Shown here piece by piece: positions 54,519-64,000 of a DNA stretch of 64,000 bases (within the stretch, counting starts at the first letter, position 1; every line of letters starts with the position of its first letter). The stretch is from Trichoplax adhaerens (Eukaryota > Placozoa > Uniplacotomia > Trichoplacea > Trichoplacidae). Both the position numbers and the translations under genes were made by a program. The stretch lies in the NCBI RefSeq assembly GCF_000150275.1, contig NW_002060973.1, positions 270,722 to 334,721 on the forward strand. Direction: 5' to 3'. The notes under the pieces were generated by a model. The model was not told the DNA's origin. It searched no databases and saw only the letters and a program-made list of their open reading frames with translations.

Positions 54519-57311
54519 CTGCCTGATTAAGACTTGTATCGCTGACGACGAAAGCGTAATCGATTGAACCGACAAAAAGACTCCAATCAAGTTGAATTCA
54601 ACGACGATAGAGAGGAAATTTCTCTTCTTTGACGAGCTGCCAACACTGGTTGAACCTATAGCAAGATTTTTTTCCAATCAAAGTGGACGAGGCCTTCGTT
54701 GAACGTTTGCAAGCACGTTGAAAAAAAAAAAACTTTCTTCTCTTTCCTGCCAAGAATTTTATGCGTTTGCTGGACTCCGTCTCCTGTCTACTGCTGCTTT
54801 CACCACTGTCCTCAGTCCAATCGCCTGGTTAACGCTACAGTACAGAGTCTACAGTACGACAGACTCCAGTCCAGGAAGAAAAGTACTGAACGGTTATTCC
54901 CTCGGATGGACGGATATTGCGTCTTCGGATGTTCCAATAGGCACGGTTGTAAACACCTGCCATGGTGAATCATGATAATATTAGTATGGGCCGGATACTC
55001 CCTCCATTCCCCAAATGGATATCTTTTTCTTGACTGAAATCATCGAACAATGTATGCTATGTTGTATTTTGCTCTATTGTACCTCAAAGTAGTGCTATTG
55101 ATTTCTTTTCAATGAGTCATAGAGTGATTCAGAAAACAGACACAGTAGGAGATGCATATCCAGTCTGCGCTATTTTAGTTCAATGCGTTGGTCAAAAGTC
55201 AGTCCACAGCGACTACTCAAGTACGGAGCTCGGGCATAGACTTCAGTATTGAAAGTCTGAAACTGGCTGACATTGATTCCAATTGGGTCTACTGATACAG
55301 TACAGTACAATCATCCACTGCATACTAGAAGTAGTAGACTGTAGTCCATAGTGCAATGTCCTTATAATGAATTAGAAATGATTATAGATGATAGAATTAG
55401 AATTAGAAATGCAGATTTGGCAGTGCAATGTCCTTTTAATGAATGCTACTTTGGGCAGTACTGTACTGTATTGTAGTCTGTAGACGGTGATCCACATTGG
55501 GACTGTACAATGTCCTTTTAATGCAGCTATGCGTAATCGAAGAATGTCAAAATGGACAGTGACAATGCAATGTAAAACGGATCGACTGGTTCAAAAAGCA
55601 ATCCATCAAGAAAACGCTCTATATTAAATCCATCCCAAAAATGGGTATACAGGCACTGTGTAGGTTCTAGATGGAGATCTAGAAGCGCAGCAGAGTGGTA
55701 GACAAGGATTTAGGAGATACTACGACCTTTATTGAAAGCGCCATTATTAGGCTTCCATGGCGTAGCTCCGTAACAACTGTACACTGTACACTGTACACTG
55801 TACAGTCAGGAATGCGATACGCGGTAATGATGCACATGCGTAATACAAGCCAAATAATCCAATGGAACAATATACAGTACACAGTATACAGTACACTACT
55901 GTACTAGACAGTATGTCATCTACAGTACACTACAAGGTCTCGTTCAATCCGACCAAAAATACGCGACGGGACGGGACAGAAGTACACCGGTGAAGTGCCC
56001 ATACGCAATAGCAATGCTACTAAATGGTAGTCTCGGCTAGAAATGGCGTTCTCTCTTCTTAGTCACTGTACAGTAAATAAATAGTCTTTGATCAGGGACG
56101 CCAGCTGAAAAAATTGCACACCAAAAGCCAAAAAGTCGCTACGGTGTCAAATACCCAAATATCCCAGTTGATAAAAACCTTTTAGTAATTTGGGACGAAA
56201 TTTTCTCTCTAGGCGTCCTCGCCCACCAGTGCAGTCGTACTTGTAGACAACAAAAAATGGAAAAAAAGAAACGCTAGAATTCATTGAAGTGAACGATATA
56301 TAATGAAAACACCAATGACTCAAAAAATGGACTGCTCACTTCTATACTTTCCACTCAAACAAATGACTATATCCTACCTATGCTTGACTGTATTTATCTG
56401 ATCTGTTCACACTCATGTATTAGACTATAACACAACGATCATCAACCAATCCATCCGTCAAGGATCAACTGCAGGGGCTCTAATTTCATTCAGCCACAAT
56501 CCTGCAACTGCTCAAGAGAAATGCGCAATGCAAGAGTATTTCGAGTAGATGATCATCAAGTTTACTTATCCTTCGAGTACAGTAGTCCATGGTACAATGG
56601 CAAAACACTACCATCATTCTACTGTACAGTTGATTTAAGAATACTTGACAGAAACGATTGCTACTACTGCTACAATGATAAAAGATAACCTACTGTACTG
56701 GTCTTATGAATAACGTGTACATTGCTGCACTATAAAATAAACTCTGTAGGCGGTGAAGTCATCATCTCTCAGTACATATTCATTTTCAACTTTGATGATT
56801 ATACTAATCTAATTTATTTCAATTTTTTCCTCTTGTGCATAACTCGCTACATTAATCATGAACAGGCTTGATATGACATGCAAGCAAGTTGATTGGATTC
56901 AATAAAGTGATCATTAAATCAATCAATCAATACCACCTTGCCTGAATGCGCAAATACAGAATAGGAAGGGGAAAAATGGCAGAAGCCCTCATATATTGCA
57001 AATTTCATCAAGGCATTAGCAAAAACAACGTTTGCATTTAGCGTACAAATCAGTTTTTCTATAGCACAACGGAATGGAGATATCGTTTTTAAATCATTAT
57101 CACTTTTGTTACCAACTTTAATCCATTTTATGCGCATTACGCGTATATTCATACAACTATGGATAGCGTTAAACGAGGGTATCATGCATTTAAAAGTGAG
57201 TCATGGTTGTTCATTAGGCAGCGCAGGTTTGCGATGACTTCTTGTTATCCTTCGCTGAAATGCTCAACGTTGATATTGCGAAGAAAAAGATAGGATTGGT
57301 ATTTTACCCGA
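54519..57311. other. Gap between GRB2 and NKIRAS-like gene
   Basis: The GRB2 promoter and 5'UTR should occupy the first few hundred bases. Most of the rest is non-coding, with many tactgta/tacagta words. A minus-strand open frame at 56919-57185 (88 codons) lies just downstream of the NKIRAS-like gene and has no recognised domain. Confidence 0.4.
55775..55935. repeat. Cluster of palindromic GTACACTGTAC / TACAGTAC words
   Basis: Repeated tgtacac/tgtacag words (for example acactgtacactgtacac at 55784 onward) are followed at 55870-55935 by tacagtacacagtatacagt and similar. The two halves are partly complementary to each other and could fold back. Confidence 0.75.
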
Positions 57312-57932
57312 TCAGAAGAGATCAGAAAATTTACGATGTACTACGCCTCTTTTCTTGGCTATATCGCGCTCACTTTCTTCGTTAATGCATTTGAAAATAT
57401 CATCAACCATATGACTTAAAGGAGCGCGGAAAGTGCTTTTATCGGTAACCGTAACTTCATCGCCATAGACATTTTCTTCATTGCAAAGTAGCTGTAAATC
57501 TTCTCGTGAGACGCATCTGTATTGGATTAAGTCCGTTTTATTACCCAACACTATTATTGCACAATCGTTCTCTTTTCGAACGCTTTTAATTTCTTGTACC
57601 AACATTTTAGCAATATTGAATGATTCAAGCCTATCCACACTGTACATGATTATAAAGCCAGCGCATTGATCGATAAAATGTCGAGGTAATCGCTTGTGAT
57701 GATAAGAGATGTTGCTTCCAGCTGTATCCAGTAACTTCAATTTAATTTTATCCACGGATAGAGATGATGCTACGTGTAAAATATAACTATCTTCCAGGGT
57801 AGGTTCATATTTCGTATTGATATCGTAGTAACCTTGAGTTAACAAGTGTATCATTGCAGTTTTACCAACTTTTTCATCGCCAATGACGCATACATCACTC
57901 CAACCCTTTATCAACGTTGGCGATCTCGACAT
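57312..57932 (-). CDS. NKIRAS: kappaB-Ras (NKIRAS)-like small GTPase, intronless
   Basis: A single 206-codon frame. P-loop GDEKVGKTA (residues about 18-26), then PTLEDSYI in the effector region, DTAG, FIIMYSVDRLESF, the guanine-specificity motif GNKTDL, and DEVTVTDKSTF, which matches the WEVTVTDRKT block peculiar to NKIRAS proteins. As in known kappaB-Ras, the residues equal to Ras Gly12 and Gln61 are replaced (Glu and Ser), predicting poor GTP hydrolysis. There is no C-terminal CaaX box, so no prenylation. Vertebrate kappaB-Ras proteins bind I-kappa-B and the Ral GAP and dampen NF-kappaB and Ral signalling. A short basic tail (KKRGVVHRK) ends the protein. The start Met is the first in frame and sits just before the core. 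Whether it is the direct orthologue needs a tree. Confidence 0.8.
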   Translation of the reverse strand: MSRSPTLIKGWSDVCVIGDEKVGKTAMIHLLTQGYYDINTKYEPTLEDSYILHVASSLSVDKIKLKLLDTAGSNISYHHKRLPRHFIDQCAGFIIMYSVDRLESFNIAKMLVQEIKSVRKENDCAIIVLGNKTDLIQYRCVSREDLQLLCNEENVYGDEVTVTDKSTFRAPLSHMVDDIFKCINEESERDIAKKRGVVHRKFSDLF

Positions 57933-58630
57933 TTCAGTAGGCTACTAGTCCAACTTTTCTTCTTCAAATGTGGATTTCAAATAAAGATAAAACTTTGTAA
58001 ATCAATAAAAGCCAATACTGTACATTAGCAGTTTCTACCAAAGCAAAAACTTTACGGCTGTTTGATTATAATGACTCTACCGTACTTAATTCTCTTGTGC
58101 CAGACTAGTATACATACACAATCGCATAGTGTGCATCATATTATAGACTTTTTGATCAAGTGAGCCCTTGTGATGAATACGGCACTGTGCAATTATGGAA
58201 TGATTAAAGGCATGCACTGTGCATACCCATGTACTTTTCATCGATACCATATACGGCCCACAAATTTCGCCATTCTCATGTTACCTACCGTATACTGTCA
58301 TGAGAATACGTTGAAATTTGGTTTGCCGCAGTTACGACATAACCACTTTTTTTAATACGCTTTACCATCATGAACGAGATGTAGCTATAAGGATGAGAAT
58401 TTAAAGAATCGTTCAATATCTTAACATAGTACTACGGGCATGCGATAAGTAAAGGTAGGAAAAATTGATAGCTATAAATACAGAGTTGCTAATTGACATC
58501 TGTATTAAGTAAATAAGAAGACACCTACAAATACTGTTCATCACTGAGCGAAATTGCTGCTACAGTGCATTGCAGAAAGCCATTTGGTACCCTACTACAG
58601 AATGCAAACGTTCGCTTCTCTCAAGTCGAA

Positions 58631-58849
58631 CAGCATATGATTGTAGTATAGAGACGTGATTCGTGAAAAAAAAGTTTACTGATATTTCACACACCATGGA
58701 TACGAGTATAGCATGGTATTGCATATCGTGCACATTTTAACAGCATATGATTGTAGTATAGAGATGTGATTCGTGAAAAAAATTTTACTGATATTTCACA
58801 CACCATGGATACGAGTATGGCATGGTATTGCATATCGTGCACATTTTAT
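58631..58849. repeat. 110-bp tandem duplication
   Basis: Two almost identical copies start cagcatatgattgtagtata at 58631 and 58741 and end gcatatcgtgcacatttta. They differ by a base or two in the poly-A part and single substitutions, so the event is recent. Confidence 0.95.
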
Positions 58850-59715
58850 CGTCACAGATGAGAGTTGGTGTTAATGGGCAATCAAACACTAGTTGCATCA
58901 GCAGTAAATATTTCCCAAAATTTCCATGATAATAAATACAAAATCGTTGTAGGTACAGACTAAAACCACTACTGAAAGGATTTCGTATATGCAGATTATG
59001 TACTGCAGGAATGAATTAATTAAACAGTACACAAAGGTACGAAATTGATAGTAACGCTTACTAAATTATACACCACCTGACAGCATCGTACTATTAAATT
59101 GTGTAAGACTAAAATATAAACTAGCCCATTCATTTTCTTTACAGACGATAAGCAAAGTTCATACAATGTATAATTTGTGCCCAATTTCTAACCTGTGCTG
59201 TAGGAGACGACAACAGCAGTTGTGTTTATTAACAAATATACTCATATATGCGTATACATATATAATACATTACAGTACTATTCTAGATATCATTTTAAAG
59301 CTATTAATGATTTAAGTCAGAGTTAGTTTAGTAATTATAGAAAACAATTACTGTATTGGCGATATTACAATGTAAGTCATACTGGATTATGATGGTCGAA
59401 ATGAAAACACAAATTAACATCAGGAGACAGGAGTAAATGCTCCAAGCCGCATTCTAATCGAACAAGTTTAAAATAACCATTTTACATTTTACGTCATACA
59501 TCGACACATTAACAGCCTCCTAAGTAAACTTTGTGCTCTCCACCTCAAACAACAAGGTAGACCAATAATTGTAACAGGCTTAAATCGTCAGGTTATACAG
59601 TTAGAGCAATTGCTTAATCTCTGACAGGTATCATAAGGTACCAACAGAAGGCAGGTAGTGATTCGAATTAGCCCTCGAGCACCTTGTCATGCATTATCAC
59701 ATGTTGTATATTGCG

Positions 59716-60066
59716 TCATCGCCAGCTGGATAAGCAGAGGTTCTCAGTGTATTTACAATACGAATGGCGTACATATGATGAATATACAAAGACAATGCAA
59801 TGACACTGCTAGCGAATCGCTGCAAAACTTACTTTGCATTTAAGGGCATGCAAAGTCGTATAAATAGAAAATAGCCTTGTTAATAAAAAAACTCCAGCGG
59901 AATTCTTATATTGTGCAGTAAACTATGTTACATTACTGTAATGTATACCTTATGTTGATTCTGTTATTTAAAGTAATCATTTCCTGCGAATCACTTCACC
60001 TGAAATACCTATTTCACTTACAGCTGTGATAGCCAACACAAAACATAATACTCCTATTTTGACCAT
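59716..60066 (-). CDS. Possible tiny secreted Cys-containing peptide, two exons
   Basis: An ATG at 60066 starts MVKIGVLCFVLAITA, a good signal peptide, and stops at a strong donor gtaagt (exon 60066-60022, phase 0). The acceptor gctag before 59808 opens in phase 0 with QCHCIVFVYSSY and continues to a TGA at 59718-59716, adding 30 residues with four cysteines. The joined product is 45 residues. Only the signal peptide exon and donor are convincing; the partner exon is a guess. Confidence 0.25.
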
Positions 60067-60598
60067 GTTATCGAAATTAAAGACTGTAAAAAGAGTAATG
60101 ATATACCATAGCTAATATCATAATAACGTCATTGGTTATACTATCTCAGCATTTATGGGCTATCAATGCTTATGATCTCTACGTTTATGATGTAACCTAT
60201 AGTCTAACTTGTACAGATTACAATAACACAATACGAAGCATAACTCTAAATTCCGTTGACGAGCTATCAATGTATAAGCTTCAACTTTTCCTTCCAAGAT
60301 TCGTTAATACAACAAGTTTCTAGCTTCCTAGGAACGCCAATAAATTAAAAGAAGCGTAAACTCAAATACAAAATAGCTTGTGTATAAATATGCTTTCGAT
60401 TATTATTACTAAAGTCTTCATAGATTAAAATCAGTATACGAGATATCAATATATATACGGTATAAACAACGTATTGAGTTGCATACCCGATAGTCCTTTT
60501 CTTTTCTTAGAGAGTACCTCAGATGTTTTACTTCAATATTAAACAAATAGCACATTACAAATTAGATAACGTATTATTCAAGATACATAATTCTATTC

Positions 60599-62202
60599 TC
60601 AATTGCCACTTAGAAAGTAGTTATGATCAAAAATGTCCTTTTCAACTTCAACTACTGGCAATGAGGATGCATCGCTAATATTTATGTAATAAATAGCCAG
60701 TTAACAGCTGAATCAATTTGCAATTTTTATCGGGTGATAACATAACTTTTATTATCTAAAATCGTTGACTGTAGATAAAATCGCTATAATAAACGCAGAA
60801 ATGGACTAATCAATACCTATTTGAAACTTCATTATGCCCATAGTCGCTCGATGCGGTCTGCTTGTCATCAGGATTTAAATCAACATCGCCAATAGTAGTG
60901 ACAGTAACGAAATGGTCAGGATAATTATAAGTTACAGGCGTACTGTCATCGTTTTCTTCTTCAGCTGTTAAGATAGATGAAATCATTGCTCCAGTTATAA
61001 TGTGAATCAGTAGACATATCATTGTATATCAAACTGACTAATCATTGCCTAATAATATGAGGAAATGTTGCTACTAAAGAAATCGGTTTCTATTTTTAAA
61101 ATTGACGAATGATTTCCAATTTAGCCAGATTAGCTGGTATACTTATAGACACCAATACTTACCCTTAATTATTTCATTGATGCGTTGCTCACGCTCATGA
61201 AGTTTTTGTTCCAATTCCTTTTTCTTCTGCAAGAGCAAATGGTAAAGCAATCTGTTAGGCAATTTAAACTCATCCTCAAGTAATGTTATCAACATGGTTT
61301 AAACATGGGGTGAATGTACACTAGTACAGTGACTATGAGTATATTGTACTATCTTTGCTGTCATGTACAAATTATGGATAATGAAATAATGGTTGAGTAC
61401 TTTTTGTTTGGCATTTCTAATGCAATCTTTCTTTAATTTTTCCTCCTGCTCTTTAGCCTTCTTTCGTCGCATGTTCTTACGTTTTCTAAATCCCGTTAAA
61501 TAGTCCCTGTTATATAAATATGCGTAAAAGGAATTCAAGTTGATGTTTAATTTTCAATAGCAGATGCCATTCATTCATTATATTATGACTATTTTATGAA
61601 ACTATAGGCTAATGATAAAATTGACTCGAACTTAATTTATTCATAAGTGGACTAGTACTGCCTCAACAGATCATGTGGTAGCAATCATTAACACGGAATA
61701 AAAGTATCGAGATTTATAAAGCGTGCATCTTGTATACGTCTAGTGCAAGCGCATGGTACTTTGTAAGGACAAGAGTTCATCGAGATTGCATTGCTATGAT
61801 TGCGAAATAAAGGAAATTACTGCACTGGCAGTCCCTTATTCTCGTCCTTTCGTTGACTTGGTGCCATTAGCAATACACCTATGCATCTTTGATAACTGGG
61901 CTAGCTACTTATCAGTAGTAGTGTAGTATGACTCCTTAAGTACTCGTAGATTTATGAAAAATAGATGATCTATTAATTGCACAGTTGCATTGAACTGCAT
62001 TGCAATTTGCTGTATGCTATACTGTAACAAGCTAATTAGTCTTTACAAGTACGTTCGGTACATTACTGCTCGTAATTTGTCTATTACCTATGGTATGTAC
62101 TGTACATACGTAGATGGAAGTAAAGAGCACTGACCTGCGAGAGTCTTCATCAAAAGTGAGGATCAGTTTATCTCTCTTACTTTTTTTACTTTTACCCTTC
62201 AT
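60599..62202 (-). CDS. NOL12: NOL12 (nucleolar protein 12 / Nop25 family), 5 exons
   Basis: Exons 62202-62135, 61506-61401, 61226-61163, 60964-60817 and 60674-60599 join in frame to 153 residues, shorter than human (213). N-terminus KGKSKKSKRDKLILTFDEDS, then the family core RRDYLTGFRKRKNMRRKKA, a charged coiled coil (KKKELEQKLHEREQRI) and the second family block YPDHFVTVTTIGDVDL, matching HTVTVTTISDLDL of the human protein. The family is nucleolar and needed for large-subunit rRNA processing, linked to Rrp17/Nop25 proteins. The basic C-terminal tail of the vertebrate protein is missing; this one ends in an acidic DHNYFLSGN. Exon 4 alone, read into its intron, mimics a signal peptide (MICLLIHII), which is an artefact. 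Confidence 0.92.
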
Positions 62203-62279
62203 CGTTATCGAATTATTCTCTGCACGTTGGCCGTCAATAGAAGCAGCTCGAGCTAACAAGATGCAGATTATCTATCGGT

Positions 62280-62475
62280 CACCGTAACATACTGTACAGA
62301 CAGTACAGTACAGTACAGTACAAAGAAAGAGTTCGTTGATGGAAGAGGATGAATGCTGTAGCTTGTAGTCATACAGTACACAAGACTGACTGTCACGAAT
62401 ACAAGAAAAGAAAAATGTACAGTACTACGCAGTACAGTACAGTATACTGTAGTACTGTACACTGTACAGTACAGT
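62280..62475. repeat. TACAGTAC / TACTGTAC palindrome-rich tract
   Basis: Includes cagtacagtacagtacagta near 62300-62320 and, at 62417-62475, gtacagtactacgcagtaca continuing through gtactgtacactgtacag. It lies directly against the left end of the inverted-repeat element. A similar tract is on the right side. Confidence 0.85.
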
Positions 62476-63691
62476 AGGCCCAGCCATAATAACCCCGATT
62501 ACTCAGATACTCGGCGTATTTGAATAATTGGATGAAATTTGAGGTACAGACTCCTAGAATAATGTATCTCAGATACTCAGTATATTTGAATAATCGCATG
62601 AAATTTGAGGTACAGATTCCTAGAATAATGTATCTCAGATACTCAGCGTATTTGCATAATCGCATGAAATTTGAGGTACAGACTCCTAGAATAATGTATC
62701 TCAGATACTCAGTATATTTGAATAATCGCATGAAATTTGAGGTACAGACTCCAAGAATAATGTATCATCGTTTAACCTAGAATAATGTATCTCAGATACT
62801 CAGCGTATTTGAATAATCGCATGAAATTTGAGGTACAGACTCGTAGAATAATGTATCTCAGATACTCAGTATATTTGAATAATCGCATGAAATTTGAGAT
62901 ACAGATTCCTAGAATAATGTATCTCAGATACTCAGCGTATTTGAATAATCGCATGAAATTTGAGGTACAGACTCCTAGAATAATGTATCTCAGATACTCA
63001 GTATATTTGAATAATCGCATGAAATTTGAGATACAGATTCCTAGAATAATGTATCTCAGATACTCGGCGTATTTGAATAATCGCATGAAATTTGAGGTAC
63101 AGACTCCTAGAATAATGTATCATCGTTTAACCTAGAATAATGTATCTCAGATACTCAGCGTATTTGAATAATCGCATGCAATTTGAGGTACAGATTCCTA
63201 GAATAATGTATCTCAGATACTCAGTATATTTGAATAATCGCATGAAATTTGAGGTACAGACTCCTAGAATAATGTATCTCAGATACTCAGTATATTTGAA
63301 TAATCGCATGAAATTTGAGATACAGATTCCTAGAATAATGTATCTCAGATACTCGGCGTATTTGAATAATCGCATGAAATTTGAGGTACAGACTCCTAGA
63401 ATAATGTATCATCGTTTAACCTAGAATAATGTATCTCAGATACTCAGCGTATTTGAATAATCGCATGCAATTTGAGGTACAGACTCGTAGAATAATGTAT
63501 CTCAGATACTCAGTATATTTGAATAATCGCATGAAATTTGAGGTACAGACTCCTAGAACAATGTATCTCAGATACTCAGCGTATTTGAATAATCGCATGA
63601 AATTTGAGGTACTGACTTCTAGAATAATGTATCATCGTTTAAGCTATTTACGCTGAGTATCTGAGTAATCGGGGTTATAATGACTTGGCCT
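62474..63691. mobile_element. Inverted-repeat-bounded element filled with a 66-bp tandem array
   Basis: The left end (about 62474-62518) and the complement of the right end (about 63647-63691) match over some 45 bases: taggcccagccat.ataaccc, then cgattactcagatactc and gcgta. Between them lie about seventeen copies of a 66-bp unit (atgaaatttgaggtacagac, ctagaataatgtatctcaga, tactcagtatatttgaataa, tcgc), itself containing the inner part of the terminal repeat. No transposase is present, so it looks like a non-autonomous element (MITE-like) with an amplified interior. A target duplication is unclear; both ends are flanked by acagta/tactgt words. Long open frames on both strands follow from a unit length divisible by three. 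Confidence 0.7.
62519..63640. repeat. 66-bp tandem repeat with higher-order organisation
   Basis: Standard units alternate between subtypes (cagtatatttg versus cagcgtatttg; gaggtacagactcc versus gagatacagattcc). At 62766, 63121, 63410 and 63633 the array is interrupted by the linker catcgtttaacctagaataat (catcgtttaagc at the last). The spacings are 355, 289 and 223 bases, that is 5, 4 and 3 units of 66 plus a constant 25. Confidence 0.92.
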
Positions 63692-64000
63692 ACTGTCGTT
63701 TCTACTGAAAAAGAAAAAGTATTGTACATACTTCACAGTACAGTTGACACTCACACTGCTCAGGTCTTACAGTACAGTATTGTACTATACAGTACAATGT
63801 ACTATACTGTACAGAGAATAGTGAACAGTAGAGACCCTCTAGTGAACAGTAGATACTGTACAGTACAGTAATTGTTGGAAAAAAATCAATAAAATCAAAA
63901 TCAAAAATTATTATAATACTGTACAGTAATTATAAACTGTAAATGACTGAATTGAGTATCCGCCGATTCCGCTTATTACATACGAAATGAGACGATTTTC
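63692..64000. other. Right flank with TACAGTAC-rich tract
   Basis: From 63735 to about 63930 the words acagtacagt, tactgtacag and tgaacagtaga recur. No gene seen up to the end of the window. Confidence 0.5.

Larger units (their letters stand above)
57933..60598. other. Gap between NKIRAS-like gene and NOL12
   Basis: Mostly non-coding AT-rich DNA. It contains the 110-bp duplication at 58631 and a possible small two-exon gene at 59716-60066. Other open frames (58170, 59658 plus strand, 60132) show no domain. Confidence 0.4.

Noticed and set aside
60810-61022. A 70-residue frame starting MICLLIHIITGAMISS that looks like a secreted protein
   Set aside because: It is NOL12 exon 4 read upstream into its intron. 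The acceptor is at 60965/60964, and the conserved FVTVTTIGDVDL block and phases fit NOL12.
62520-63656. Long open frames on both strands (up to 116 codons) in the 66-bp array
   Set aside because: The unit is divisible by three and lacks stops, so the frames are a by-product of repetition. No homology or start context.

Overview
The window is nuclear DNA of an animal. Every recognisable gene is split by spliceosomal introns (GT/AG), the intergenic DNA is AT-rich and full of tandem repeats, and the gene set (non-muscle myosin II, GRB2, kappaB-Ras, an ADAM-type protease, SUMO) is metazoan. Compact gene spacing, human-like protein architectures and many short introns suggest an early-branching animal. 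A placozoan (Trichoplax/Hoilungia) is my best guess, but that is inference and not proven by the sequence.

Layout. 2.5-6.1 kb (+): ZNF830/CCDC16, 12 exons. 6.2-8.1 kb: a decayed partial copy of RSAD1 and a possible ADAM-prodomain remnant. 9.4-10.8 kb (-): an ADAM-like metalloprotease with a break in its reading frame. 11.7-14.4 kb (-): RSAD1/HemW, 7 exons. 17.0 kb (+): a small secreted peptide. 18.1-18.8 kb (+): a SUMO1-like gene whose C-terminus is Ile-Pro-Gly instead of the usual Gly-Gly. 19.2-21.3 kb: tandem repeats. 21.3-22.9 kb (+): a gene I do not recognise. 23.3-27.0 kb (-): SNU13, 5 exons. 27.3-28.7 kb: a 658-bp tandem duplication. 29.8-44.8 kb (-): non-muscle myosin II heavy chain, with a 4.9-kb first coding intron holding a ~110-bp minisatellite. 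45.6-48.4 kb: two satellite-like arrays. 49.9-54.5 kb (-): GRB2, 6 exons including a 22-nt microexon. 57.3-57.9 kb (-): intronless NKIRAS-like GTPase. 60.6-62.2 kb (-): NOL12, 5 exons. 62.5-63.7 kb: a 66-bp repeat array enclosed by inverted repeats.

For the seven genes with fully assigned coding exons (ZNF830, RSAD1, SNU13, GRB2, NOL12, the SUMO from its first Met, NKIRAS) the intron phases close exactly and protein lengths are near the human ones. The genes are not a functional operon. Two (ZNF830, SNU13) are splicing-related, NOL12 is nucleolar, GRB2 is receptor-tyrosine-kinase signalling and the others are unrelated. Two genome-level themes stand out: tandem repeats in and beside almost every gene, and a recurrent palindromic TACTGTA/GTACAGTAC word in non-coding DNA. 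No tRNA, rRNA or CRISPR was found.
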